Below the pieces are notes generated by a model. It worked only from the letters and a program-made list of their open reading frames with translations, ran no database searches and was not told the DNA's origin. A DNA stretch of 48,815 nucleotides. Origin: Clostridiales bacterium (GTDB taxonomy: Bacteria > Bacillota > Clostridia > Caldicoprobacterales > UBA3941). The translations under genes and the position numbers were made by a program. This document shows positions 30,100-40,246 of the stretch, one piece after another (position 1 is the first letter of the stretch; every line of letters begins with the position of its first letter). The stretch spans positions 1 to 48,815 of the forward strand of contig JAAYSJ010000022.1 in NCBI GenBank assembly GCA_012518395.1, read 5' to 3'.

Positions 30100-31125
30100 A
30101 TGAATTCTTATGAAAGGGCCCTTGCGACGTTGGAGGGCAGAATACCGGATAGGGTACCTACTTTTGAGATTATGATTGACCCCAAAGTAATAAAGGGTCT
30201 TATGGGTTATGACGATTATATGGATTTTTGTGATTATATAGATATGGATATAGTGGTGACATCGACCCCGTCCAGTCTATACAGGAATATGCCTGTTGAT
30301 GAATCCAGGGGTATCTACAGAAACGAATGGGGAACCGTAAGGCAATATGGAGCTGAGGTCGTGCCCTCAGTACTTGAAGTACCATTAAAAGATGTGGCTG
30401 ACATTTACGAATATACCCCGCCTGACCCATACGATGAATACAGGTACACCCAGCTAAAAGATTTGCTAAAGCGTTTCAAAGGCAAGCGCCTTGTAGGAAT
30501 GCACTTACATGATTCCTTTAACTATCCATACTATTTAAGGGGAATGGAAGACCTGTTTATGGATATGTTTGATGACCCCGAGGCGGTACACCATTTGGTG
30601 GATATTACAGTGGATCATAATATTGCAATCGCCGAAAGGGCCATCGATTTGGGCGCCGATTTTATCCTTTTAGGGGATGATTATGGCGGTGGTGATAGTC
30701 TTTTGATTTCGCCTAACCAATTTAAAGAGTTTTTCCTGCCTGGTTTTGAAAAAATAGTGGATAGTATCAAATCCAAAGGGGCTCTTTGTATAAAGCATTG
30801 CTGCGGGAATATAAATTCCATATTGGACGAAATGGTGGACGCGGGGATAGATGCCCTCCACCCCTTAGACCCTAGCGCTGGAATGGATATAGTGGCTGTC
30901 AAAGAAAAATACAAAGACCTAACGGTTATCGGGGGCATAAATTGCTACGAGCCTCTATGCGAATATACCTTAGACGAATTGAAAGCTGGGGTAAAGAATG
31001 TGATGGGGCAAGCAGCCCCTGGGGGAAGATATATAATGGCATCCAGCAATAGCATACACTCTGATGTAAAGCCTGAGAACTTTAAAGCTATGCAAGAGTA
31101 TGCCAAAAAATATGGGAAATATTGA
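30100..31125 (+). CDS. Uroporphyrinogen decarboxylase-superfamily (MtaA-like) protein
   Basis: ILLGDDYGGGDSLLISPNQFKEFFLPGFEKIV, KHCCGN (HxCGN zinc-type motif), DALHPLDPSAGMD. Confidence 0.85.
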   Translation: MNSYERALATLEGRIPDRVPTFEIMIDPKVIKGLMGYDDYMDFCDYIDMDIVVTSTPSSLYRNMPVDESRGIYRNEWGTVRQYGAEVVPSVLEVPLKDVADIYEYTPPDPYDEYRYTQLKDLLKRFKGKRLVGMHLHDSFNYPYYLRGMEDLFMDMFDDPEAVHHLVDITVDHNIAIAERAIDLGADFILLGDDYGGGDSLLISPNQFKEFFLPGFEKIVDSIKSKGALCIKHCCGNINSILDEMVDAGIDALHPLDPSAGMDIVAVKEKYKDLTVIGGINCYEPLCEYTLDELKAGVKNVMGQAAPGGRYIMASSNSIHSDVKPENFKAMQEYAKKYGKY

Positions 31126-33540
31126 TCAATTCAGGGTATGTTCTGTGCGAGCGATGATGTCATCCTGAGTCTGTCGGGATAACACATTGAAAAACGCACT
31201 ATATCCGGCTACGCGAACGATCAGATCCCTATGTTTTTCGGGATGTATTTGGGCATCCAGCATAGTCTGACGGGAAACAACGTTATATTGTACATGGTAG
31301 CCATGAAGGACATCAAAGAAGGTACGGATCAAGAGAATAAGCTTTTGCTTGTTTTCTTCCTTGTCGAGCAATGTGGGGGTGACTTTTTGATTTAGGAGAA
31401 CCCCGCCTGTAATCTTATTAGTGGGCAGTTTGGATACGCTTTTAAATACGGCTGTAGGTCCATTGCGATCCATAGCATGGCTGGGTGAGCAACCCTCAGA
31501 TAAAGGTTCCCTGGCATGCCGACCGTCGGGAGTCGCCAGGGTACCAAGCCCCTGCCCCACATTGGCAGAAATCGAAGAGGTGCCGGCATAGCGGGTGCCG
31601 CCTATAGGACCCCTGCCAAAGCGGGTATTGGGGTGTTTTTCGACTTCATCTATATATACATTGTAGGCATCTACTACAAGCTGATCTACATAGTCATCAT
31701 CATTGCCGTATTTGGGTGCATCCTCGAGGAGCATCTGGCGAATAGCCTCACCTTCTTCTCCGGCAAAATCACTTTCCAGGGCATCCCATAGCTGAGCCGG
31801 TGTCAAGCGCTGCTCTTCAAAGACCAGCTTTTTTATAGCGGCCAAAGAATCGGCCAGATTGGCAATGCCCACCTGCAATCCGCTTATAAAGTCATAGATA
31901 GCACCACCTTCTTTTAGGGTAAGTCCCCGGCCTATGCAGTCATCCGTTAAGGTAGAACATAAGATGTCGGGAACGTCCTTTTCCAGTGTCAAATCGCAGA
32001 CATTTTCGATAATAACACTGTGTCGGGTAAAATCACGGATAACCACATCCCATGCATGTTTTAATTGATCAAAGGATGTCATATCCCTAAAATGCCCTAC
32101 ACCCTCGATAAGTTTATGACCGCTTATTGGTTCTATTCCGTCATTCATAGCAATAAGAAGGGATTTGGGAAAATTCAAAAAGCTCATACCGGTACAGCGA
32201 TAGCCCCATTTTCCGGGCACTGCTGTTTCTACGCAGCCGATGGCGCTATAATTATAGGCATCAGATTCCTCTACACCCCTGGCAAGGAAAGAAGGAATGA
32301 TGATTTCGTCGTTATTAAAAGCGGGCATCCCAAAACCCAGCTTTACCACCTCAATGGCCTCGTTCATAAAGTCATCCGGCAGACCGGCATGATAACGCAC
32401 GGTTAAATTGGGCTGCGGCAGCCTGGTCTGGGCAACACTGCGCAGGATTAGATAGGATGCAGGATTTACTGCGTCCTTTTTATCCTTTGTTTGACCGCCT
32501 ATGGTGACGTTCTGATAGAGCGGGGATCCAGCACTGAACTGTGTATGGCTCCAGGGACGAACCTTGTTAATAGTGTAGGTTTTCAGCCATAGATTTGTCA
32601 TCAGCTCACAGGCAGAGTCTTCTGTGATACGGCCTTCGGCCAAATCTTTGGAATAATAGGGGTATAGATACTGATCCATGCGGCCATAGGATAAGGAATG
32701 ACCGTTGGATTCAATCTGAAGTATCAAATGTATCAACCACACGGATTGTAGGGCTTCCCAAAATGTGTCTGCAGGCTCGTAGGGTACCTTTCGCATGATC
32801 CGAGCAATTTCTAATAACTCGGATGCCCTCTGGGAACCGGCCTTTTGGGCTTCTCTTTCTGCTAAATCGGCATATCTTTTGGCAAAATGCACCACTGCCT
32901 TAATTACAATTAAAATGCTTTGGTAGAAATAATATTTCTTAAGATTTTTATGGTCGGTTAAGTCCAATTTATCCATAGATTTCAGGGTATAGGCTTCATA
33001 ATGTTTTAGACCTTTTTCCAAAAGACTTTCATAGGCTACTGCAACATGGCCATCGCCGGAGGTAAGGTTTCCCTCTGCTTTGATGATACCTAGATCGTAA
33101 AACATTCTGCTTTTTGGAGGCATAGCGGCCAAGCCTTTATCCAGCAGAGTATTATGCTCCCAGAAAGGGTAGATATCCCGCAGTTGGTTCTTGGTTTCAT
33201 CATTTATGTAGAAGACGTCCCCGTCACGCTTTTCGAATTCATCCAGCTCCCGGATGACCCAATCCATGGCATATTCCGGAAATACAGGTGCAGACCGGTT
33301 GGCAGAAGCTTGATTACCAACTAGCAATGTATCCGATTCAATAAAAATATCCATATTGGCCAAGATATTTTCCAGCATATAGGCACGCTTTAATGTTATA
33401 GGTTTGTCAGCGTGGAGTCGATAACTCTGGGTAGTTAAAATTGCCCTATCGGCACAGATATAGGGCTTAGTGTCCAATAGTTTCTCGCGAAAAGCCTTCA
33501 TACGCGATGTCAATGAGCCAAAATATTTTTCCTTCTGCAT
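31126..33540 (-). CDS. Glycyl radical enzyme, YbiW-like dehydratase/lyase
   Basis: YSAIGCVETAVPGKWGYRCTGMSF thiyl Cys/Glu motif and C-terminal VRVAGYSAFFNVLSRQTQDDIIARTEHTLN glycyl loop; close to E. coli YbiW segments as recalled. Confidence 0.92.
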   Translation of the reverse strand: MQKEKYFGSLTSRMKAFREKLLDTKPYICADRAILTTQSYRLHADKPITLKRAYMLENILANMDIFIESDTLLVGNQASANRSAPVFPEYAMDWVIRELDEFEKRDGDVFYINDETKNQLRDIYPFWEHNTLLDKGLAAMPPKSRMFYDLGIIKAEGNLTSGDGHVAVAYESLLEKGLKHYEAYTLKSMDKLDLTDHKNLKKYYFYQSILIVIKAVVHFAKRYADLAEREAQKAGSQRASELLEIARIMRKVPYEPADTFWEALQSVWLIHLILQIESNGHSLSYGRMDQYLYPYYSKDLAEGRITEDSACELMTNLWLKTYTINKVRPWSHTQFSAGSPLYQNVTIGGQTKDKKDAVNPASYLILRSVAQTRLPQPNLTVRYHAGLPDDFMNEAIEVVKLGFGMPAFNNDEIIIPSFLARGVEESDAYNYSAIGCVETAVPGKWGYRCTGMSFLNFPKSLLIAMNDGIEPISGHKLIEGVGHFRDMTSFDQLKHAWDVVIRDFTRHSVIIENVCDLTLEKDVPDILCSTLTDDCIGRGLTLKEGGAIYDFISGLQVGIANLADSLAAIKKLVFEEQRLTPAQLWDALESDFAGEEGEAIRQMLLEDAPKYGNDDDYVDQLVVDAYNVYIDEVEKHPNTRFGRGPIGGTRYAGTSSISANVGQGLGTLATPDGRHAREPLSEGCSPSHAMDRNGPTAVFKSVSKLPTNKITGGVLLNQKVTPTLLDKEENKQKLILLIRTFFDVLHGYHVQYNVVSRQTMLDAQIHPEKHRDLIVRVAGYSAFFNVLSRQTQDDIIARTEHTLN

Positions 33541-33867
33541 CCTACTATTCCCCCTGAAAAGATCAAAGATTCAGATAATGATTTGCTTAATACTAATATA
33601 GCAAAAGGTTTCGAAAGTGTCAATTTATATTTACTAATGAAATACAATTAACTCCGAAATGAATTCAAATTATTGCCTTACAAAAGTGTGCTGGGTATAT
33701 ATATTCATTATATATATTCCTATTCAAGAGGACAATGCAAAGATTAGTGTAAAATTATTATGGGGAAAATTAGCTGAAAAGGAGAAAGAATACCCCGTCT
33801 GTGGTATCATGTAATTGGGATCGGCATTATAAAGTTGGATATTGACCTAAAATATTTGGTTTAAAGG

Positions 33868-34686
33868 GTGTATACAATGGATCAATATGACAACCTGGAA
33901 GAAATAGAACAATATATGGCGGGAATGGATCTAAATAATGTAGAACTGGTCTTTTGCGAGAGATTCGATGGTAAGAGCAGGATATGGAATTTTAAAAAGC
34001 ACCGCCATGATTATGTGGAGATTATCTACTTTATAGAGGGCAGGGCAAACATCTCTGCAATGGAAGAGATATTAAAATTAAACATCCATAATATTGTCCT
34101 TTACCCGGAGGATTGTGATCATCAGGAGATTCTTGACATGCGATTTCATCAAGATGTGATATGTCTCGGGATTAAAGCAGATGCCACCAAAAAGCTGGGA
34201 TATCCTTTTAAGATAACGGATAAAAAAGGGGATCTAAAGTGGCTGTTTGAAAAAGTACATTTTGAATACACCAATAAACTTGATTGCTCCACAGATATCA
34301 TCCCCCTGTACTTAAAGGCAATTTTCCACTTGATTAGACGATCCTTCAGATATGGAAGAACTAAGGAATATAATATTGTAGATCATGCAGCAGATTATAT
34401 TAAAAATAATCTGGGAAAAGAACTGAATGTAGATAACATTGCCGCCTCCGTACATATCAGCCCATCTTATCTTACAAGGTTATTCCGAAAGGAAATGGGT
34501 ATTACCCCCATGAAATATGCTAATTATTTAAGGACAGATACTGCCAAAAGGCTTCTTATTCAAGAGAATTATTCTATAGCACAGATATCCGAACTGGTGG
34601 GCTATAAGGATCAAAAATATTTTAGTAGGGCTTTTAAGAATAATACAGGCTTGACTCCCTCACAGTTTAGAAATCTGGAAGGGTAA
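33868..34686 (+). CDS. AraC-family transcriptional regulator
   Basis: KHRHDYVEIIYFIEGRANI sensor; SPSYLTRLFRKEMGITPMKYANYLR and VGYKDQKYFSRAFKNNTGLTPSQFR HTH motifs. Confidence 0.9.
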   Translation: MYTMDQYDNLEEIEQYMAGMDLNNVELVFCERFDGKSRIWNFKKHRHDYVEIIYFIEGRANISAMEEILKLNIHNIVLYPEDCDHQEILDMRFHQDVICLGIKADATKKLGYPFKITDKKGDLKWLFEKVHFEYTNKLDCSTDIIPLYLKAIFHLIRRSFRYGRTKEYNIVDHAADYIKNNLGKELNVDNIAASVHISPSYLTRLFRKEMGITPMKYANYLRTDTAKRLLIQENYSIAQISELVGYKDQKYFSRAFKNNTGLTPSQFRNLEG

Positions 34687-34988
34687 GCTGAGTAGTAGAA
34701 TAGGGATAAAACTTTGTTTTTGAAAAAGAAATCAATTTATAGGAAGAGTTCAGAAAAGTCTACTTTTTAGGTTCTAATAGGGGTTGATAATGCCCTGCAA
34801 AACTATTACCATAAAATATGGATCATACAAGATTAAAGAAAAGCAATTATAATAGTCAAGTAAAAAGTCGAAATTGGTTTTTAACAATATTTACTGTTTA
34901 AATCATCATTGGAATATAAAAATTGAAAATCCAAATAGACCCTGCCTAAAATGTAAGACGTAAAAGAGGTCTGGAGCAAAAAATAGGG

Positions 34989-37382
34989 GTGAAAGATATG
35001 ATGGGTATGAAGGATAACATCAGTGAGATCGGAAAATTACAATTTACGGACAGAATAGCTGATCTGAAGGAAAAGATGTTTGAAGAGCCAAGATATTTAT
35101 CCTTAGAGCAGGCTTTGCTTATAACAAAATGCTATAAGGAAAATGAGGATCTGCCGAGAATTTTACAGAGGGCAAAGAGTCTTGCCCTTGCCCTTGGGGA
35201 AATTTCTATCAAAATTGATCCCCAAGAACTAATTGTGGGTAACCGGACTATCGGGGTAAGGGGTGGGGTCGTATCACCTGAGGCGGGAATCTCATGGGTA
35301 GCTAACGAAATTGAAACATTGCCCACAAGGCCCCAGGACGTATTCAATGTAAGGGAAGAGGACATAAGGGATTTTAGAGAAATCGTACTGCCCTATTGGG
35401 AAGGAAAATCCCTGGAAGATTTGGTGAAAAAAGAAATCGGGGAAGAAATGTCAGCAATGGGTAAGGCAGTAAAGATCAATCAGACTGACCACGCCCAGGG
35501 ACATATATGCCCCAACACACCCAAATGGCTGAGAATGGGTCCGGCTGGGTTAAAAAAGGAGGCCGAGGAAGAACTAAAAACTGCCCCGGAAGATAAAAGG
35601 GTGTTTTATGAAAGCGTGATAATTGTACTTTCAGCTGCCCAGGATTTTATGAGACGATATGGTCGTCTTGCATTGGACATGAAAGAAGAGGCAGAGGATG
35701 AAATTCTAAAGACGAACCTTTCTAAAATAAGTAAAATATGCTTTGATTTAGCCGAAAGGCCGCCCCAAACCTTCCATGAAGCAGTGCAATCCTTTTGGTT
35801 TTTGTATACTATTTTGCAGATGGAATCCAATGCCTCATCTTTTTCTCCGGGAAGGGCAGATCAATACCTGTATCCGTACTTTAAAAAAGATATGGAGGAA
35901 GGAAGGATCACCCTGCAGGATTCATTAGAGATAATAGAAGCCCTTTGGCTGAAATTTAACCAGATTGTATATATGAGAAGCTCCAACAGTGCCAAGTATT
36001 TTGCAGGCTTTCCTATAGGCTTTAACGTGGCTATAGGCGGGCAATCAGAAGACGGTAAAGATGCTTCGAATGAACTTTCTTATCTGTTTTTAAAGGCCCA
36101 GGAACACCTGCTTCTGCCCCAGCCAAACCTTTCTGCAAGATTATTCGCAGGTTCGCCTATGGAATTTGTAAAGGAATGCAGCAGGGTTATAGGCAGGGGA
36201 AGCGGCATGCCCCAGCTTTTTAATGACGAGGCTGTTATACCTGCTTTAAAAGCCCAGGGTATCAGCGAAGAAGATGCTATAAACTATGCTATAGTTGGGT
36301 GTGTGGAACTCACTACCCATGGAAATAATCTTGGCTGGAGTGATGCAGCCATGTTCAATCTGGTCAAAGTCCTGGAGCTCACATTAAATAACGGTGTCTG
36401 TCTTCAGACCGGAGACCGGATAGGGCTAGAGACAGGTTTTCTAACGGACTATAAGACTTACGAAGAATTGGAAGCCGCATATGTGAAACAAATGGATTAT
36501 TTCATTGAAAAGATGGTATCTGCATGCGATATCGTTGATCGATTACACGCCGAATACCTGCCTTCGCCCTTTTTATCCAGTGTGATCGACGATTGTGTGA
36601 AAAAGGGCATAGATGTTACGGCAGGCGGGGCCCACTATAATTATTCAGGTATCCAGGCTATTCAGGTAGCCAATATCGCAGACAGCCTGGCTGCCATTAA
36701 AAAATTCGTATACGAGGATAAGACCCTGAAAGCTGATGAACTTCTTAAAGCCCTGCAAACGAATTATGAGGGCAGAGAAGAATTAAGACAATACCTCATT
36801 AATAGGGCGCCAAAATACGGGAATGACATAGCCTGGGTAGATAATATAGGCAACAAATGGATCAGTTATTTTACAGACCATCTAAAAAAATATAGAAATG
36901 CCAGGGGCGGCCCCTACCATGTAGGCTTATACACGGTTTCGGCCCATATACCCATGGGTCATAACGTGGGCGCCTCGGCAGACGGAAGGCTTTCCAGAGA
37001 CCCTCTGGCTGATGGCGGGATGTCTGCCATGTATGGAAGAGATCAGAATGGACCTACCGCTCTTCTAAAATCAGTATCAAGAATAGACTCTATAAATGGA
37101 AGCAATGGAACCTTACTAAATATGAAGTTCTTACCCGAATTTTTCAGGACAGAGGAGGGCATTGAAAAATTTGCTCATATGCTCATGGCTTTTGTTAACC
37201 TTAAGATAGTCCATGTTCAGTTCAATGTCGTAAATAGAGAGGACCTAATAAAAGCCCAGCAAAACCCTGAGGCCTACAGGAGTCTTATAGTCAGGGTTGC
37301 CGGCTACACAGCATACTTTACTGAGCTGGCAGGGGACCTCCAGGACGAAATAATAGCGAGAACCAGCTACGGTGGAGTCTGA
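34989..37382 (+). CDS. Glycyl radical enzyme, PflD-like dehydratase/lyase
   Basis: INQTDHAQGHI, RSSNSAKYFAGFPIGFNVAIGG, YAIVGCVELTTHGNNLGWSDAAMFNL, glycyl loop VRVAGYTAYFTELAGDLQDEIIARTSYGGV. Confidence 0.93.
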   Translation: MKDMMGMKDNISEIGKLQFTDRIADLKEKMFEEPRYLSLEQALLITKCYKENEDLPRILQRAKSLALALGEISIKIDPQELIVGNRTIGVRGGVVSPEAGISWVANEIETLPTRPQDVFNVREEDIRDFREIVLPYWEGKSLEDLVKKEIGEEMSAMGKAVKINQTDHAQGHICPNTPKWLRMGPAGLKKEAEEELKTAPEDKRVFYESVIIVLSAAQDFMRRYGRLALDMKEEAEDEILKTNLSKISKICFDLAERPPQTFHEAVQSFWFLYTILQMESNASSFSPGRADQYLYPYFKKDMEEGRITLQDSLEIIEALWLKFNQIVYMRSSNSAKYFAGFPIGFNVAIGGQSEDGKDASNELSYLFLKAQEHLLLPQPNLSARLFAGSPMEFVKECSRVIGRGSGMPQLFNDEAVIPALKAQGISEEDAINYAIVGCVELTTHGNNLGWSDAAMFNLVKVLELTLNNGVCLQTGDRIGLETGFLTDYKTYEELEAAYVKQMDYFIEKMVSACDIVDRLHAEYLPSPFLSSVIDDCVKKGIDVTAGGAHYNYSGIQAIQVANIADSLAAIKKFVYEDKTLKADELLKALQTNYEGREELRQYLINRAPKYGNDIAWVDNIGNKWISYFTDHLKKYRNARGGPYHVGLYTVSAHIPMGHNVGASADGRLSRDPLADGGMSAMYGRDQNGPTALLKSVSRIDSINGSNGTLLNMKFLPEFFRTEEGIEKFAHMLMAFVNLKIVHVQFNVVNREDLIKAQQNPEAYRSLIVRVAGYTAYFTELAGDLQDEIIARTSYGGV

Positions 37383-38299
37383 TGAAAGGCAACATCGTTG
37401 ATATTAAAAAATTTACGCTTCACGACGGACCCGGGATAAGAACCACAGTTTTTCTAAAAGGCTGTCCCTTAAATTGTATATGGTGTCAAAACCCAGAGGG
37501 TATAGACAGTAAGATACACCTTTGGCACTTTGAAAAGAGCTGTATAGGGTGCCATAAATGTATAGCCGCCTGTGATAATAGCGCCTTATCAGCGGGGGAT
37601 TCCAGGAACCGGATAATCATAGACAGGGATAAGTGCACAAATCTGGGTAATTGCGTAGAGGTTTGCCCAACAAGGGCTCTAAGCTTTGATGGCAGACAGG
37701 TCAGTGCAGAAGAAGTGGTTGAAATCCTGTTGGAAGATAGAATGTTTTACACTATGTCCGGGGGTGGAATAACCCTTTCCGGGGGCGACCCTGTATTCCA
37801 GCCTGAATTCGCCATTGAAATTTTAAAGGCTTGTAAAAAGGAAGGCATCCATACGGCAATTGAAACTGCTATGTACAGCGGTCAAAAGACCATTGAAAGG
37901 TTTTTTGATCATGTTGATATGTTTATTGTAGATCTCAAGATTTTTGATAGCAAAGACCATAAAAAATATACTGGTGTTGATAACGGGCTGATAAAATCGA
38001 ATTTTGAATTTATAGCCGCACAAAAAGAGGATGTACTGGTCAGGATTCCGCTGATACCCGGAATAACCACAAAAGAGGGTAATATAAGGGGGATTGCAAA
38101 GCTCGTCAGAAAAACCGGCAGGAAAATCCCCGTAGAACTTATAAACTTTAACCCCCTCGCAGAAAATAAGTACAGGCGTATGGATAAAGATTATGATCTA
38201 ATCAGGGGGATGCAGCCTCTTTCCGAAAGCGAATTGGATTTCTTGTATCAGATTCTTATTGAAGAAGACGTAGAAATTTTAAGGGATACAAAGATATAA
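37382..38299 (+). CDS. Glycyl radical enzyme activating protein (radical SAM with two-cluster ferredoxin insert)
   Basis: KGCPLNCIWC (CX3CX2C), CIGCHKCIAAC and CTNLGNCVEVCP clusters; start overlaps GRE stop (TGATG). Confidence 0.93.
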   Translation: MKGNIVDIKKFTLHDGPGIRTTVFLKGCPLNCIWCQNPEGIDSKIHLWHFEKSCIGCHKCIAACDNSALSAGDSRNRIIIDRDKCTNLGNCVEVCPTRALSFDGRQVSAEEVVEILLEDRMFYTMSGGGITLSGGDPVFQPEFAIEILKACKKEGIHTAIETAMYSGQKTIERFFDHVDMFIVDLKIFDSKDHKKYTGVDNGLIKSNFEFIAAQKEDVLVRIPLIPGITTKEGNIRGIAKLVRKTGRKIPVELINFNPLAENKYRRMDKDYDLIRGMQPLSESELDFLYQILIEEDVEILRDTKI

Positions 38300-38333
38300 T
38301 TAAAAATCAATATTTTAGGGGGTATTGTTTTTT

Positions 38334-40169
38334 ATGATAGATAAATTGTTACGGAAAGCGAAAGAAGGAAATCCGGTTTATATAAGTCATGTGTCCAAGA
38401 CCTTCAACGAACTTGCAGCGGATAAAAGGCAAGACATGAACTGCGTGTTAAGAACCATGGAAGATGATGGTGACAGATTGTTTAAAATAAGTCTGCCTGT
38501 CTTTGAGGATTTTGATGGCGAAGAAGCAGATTTTATTAAGAATTATTTATGGGCTAAGGTCTATAATATACTCTCGAGTCTTGGCGGCAGGGGGATGGAT
38601 ATCTATATAGATAAAAAAAACACCGGGCTCTTGGATTTGGCAAAGGGATTAAATAATGCTTTTTCTGTTGATAAAAGACGCCTGGAAAGGCACGGATATG
38701 GCAGGACCGTAAATGTTATAGATCGTATGTTAGGTACCTTATATCCTGGAGAACCCGGATTCAAATTCGATGTCCATGATATTTCACAAATGCCAAAGAT
38801 CAATCCAAATGCAGATAAACATATAAGGGACTCAAGTATATTTGTCAGGGCTGCCGAAAAATTAGAAGGCAGGATTCTGTGCGGGATAGATATTGGCGGC
38901 ACTGATATTAAGGCAGTCCTTGTCAAAGATGGCAATATCGCCTGTTACAAGGAATATGACTGGTTTCCTGCAGATTTTAAAGAATCAAGCCAGCTGGTTG
39001 AGCCTATTTGCCTGATCGTAAGACTTATGAGAGCTAAGATTACCTTGGATAATTGTAAGAACCCCTACGTGGATAGGGAAGTCTTGGAAGATGACATGAG
39101 GAGGGCCCTTCATAAAGATGCCTCTGACACTTTTATACTTTCAGTCGTTGAAAAAGTTGAAACTGCCCTGAAAGACGAGCTGGCAGGAATAGATGCCCTG
39201 GGCCTTTGCTTTCCCGATGTGGTCGTTAAAAATAAAGTCGTCGGGGGCGAGGTATATAAAACCAGAGGGATAAGAAATAACCCCGAGATTGATTACGAAG
39301 CGGATTTTCTAAAACTCACTAACCTTGATAACAGGCTTAAAGAATTAGTAAGAAAAGGTGGAGCAGTAAGGATAATAAATGATGGGCCTATGGCTGCATT
39401 TACTGCCGCAGTAGAGAATGCAGCAACTGGTGCTATTGAATCCGTTAATAACGGTGTGTTTGCCCACACTCTTGGGACAGAGTTGGGGACAGGCTGGGTT
39501 TACGGGGACGGGCTAATACCCGATATACCATTGGAAGTCTATAACTTTATAATAGACCTTGGAAGTTTCGTTGAAAAGGGATATCCTTCTGATGATTTAA
39601 GAAGTATCAACAATTTTAACACCGAACTTTCGGGTACCCTACAAAAATACTGCAGCCAGAGCGGCATCTTCAGGCTGGCCATGAAGTATTTCCCCAAATT
39701 CAGGCCGGATCTTTATAAGGAATTGTTTGATAAAGGTTATGTAATAAAAAGGGAAATGGGTGGTAAAACAGGTTATTTTGTACCGACGGAGCCCATTGAC
39801 CAGAGAAAACCTTTCTTAGAGCATATGATGAGTCTGCCTGAGAGGGAGAGAGACGAGGTTAACGATAGAATCTGGAGGGAATTGGGTGAGTTTCTGGCTA
39901 TTACATGGATAGAGACCCAAGAGATCCTAAGGCCGGAGACAGCGGTAAGGGTGCTTTTTGGAAGGCTCGTGAAAAACAGGCGCTGTTTTGAGCTGATTCA
40001 AGAAGGGGCAAAGACAATAGTTGAAGATATTATCCTTGAAACAGCTGATGCAGAAATGGCCAATACCCCCTTGATGAAGCAATTAGAAGAGGATGCGGAC
40101 TTTACAGTGGCCCAGTTCGCCCAAGCCGTAGGGGCCGTTTATTTTGGAAACCTGGGGCTAATAGATTAA
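38334..40169 (+). CDS. Divergent ROK/ASKHA-fold protein with about 180-aa N-terminal extension
   Basis: CGIDIGGTDIKAVLVKDG phosphate-1-type motif; no ROK CxCGxxGCxE zinc motif. Confidence 0.7.
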   Translation: MIDKLLRKAKEGNPVYISHVSKTFNELAADKRQDMNCVLRTMEDDGDRLFKISLPVFEDFDGEEADFIKNYLWAKVYNILSSLGGRGMDIYIDKKNTGLLDLAKGLNNAFSVDKRRLERHGYGRTVNVIDRMLGTLYPGEPGFKFDVHDISQMPKINPNADKHIRDSSIFVRAAEKLEGRILCGIDIGGTDIKAVLVKDGNIACYKEYDWFPADFKESSQLVEPICLIVRLMRAKITLDNCKNPYVDREVLEDDMRRALHKDASDTFILSVVEKVETALKDELAGIDALGLCFPDVVVKNKVVGGEVYKTRGIRNNPEIDYEADFLKLTNLDNRLKELVRKGGAVRIINDGPMAAFTAAVENAATGAIESVNNGVFAHTLGTELGTGWVYGDGLIPDIPLEVYNFIIDLGSFVEKGYPSDDLRSINNFNTELSGTLQKYCSQSGIFRLAMKYFPKFRPDLYKELFDKGYVIKREMGGKTGYFVPTEPIDQRKPFLEHMMSLPERERDEVNDRIWRELGEFLAITWIETQEILRPETAVRVLFGRLVKNRRCFELIQEGAKTIVEDIILETADAEMANTPLMKQLEEDADFTVAQFAQAVGAVYFGNLGLID

Positions 40170-40246
40170 AGCCTATTTTTAATTACTGGTTTGTGGGATT
40201 ATAATAAATATAACAAAGGACATATGTGTTGTGAAGGAGCGCAATT

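Noticed and set aside
31126-37382. Annotation of both GREs as pyruvate formate-lyase
   Set aside because: Both carry a GCVE (Cys-x-Glu) dehydratase/lyase-type motif rather than the PFL Cys-Cys pair.
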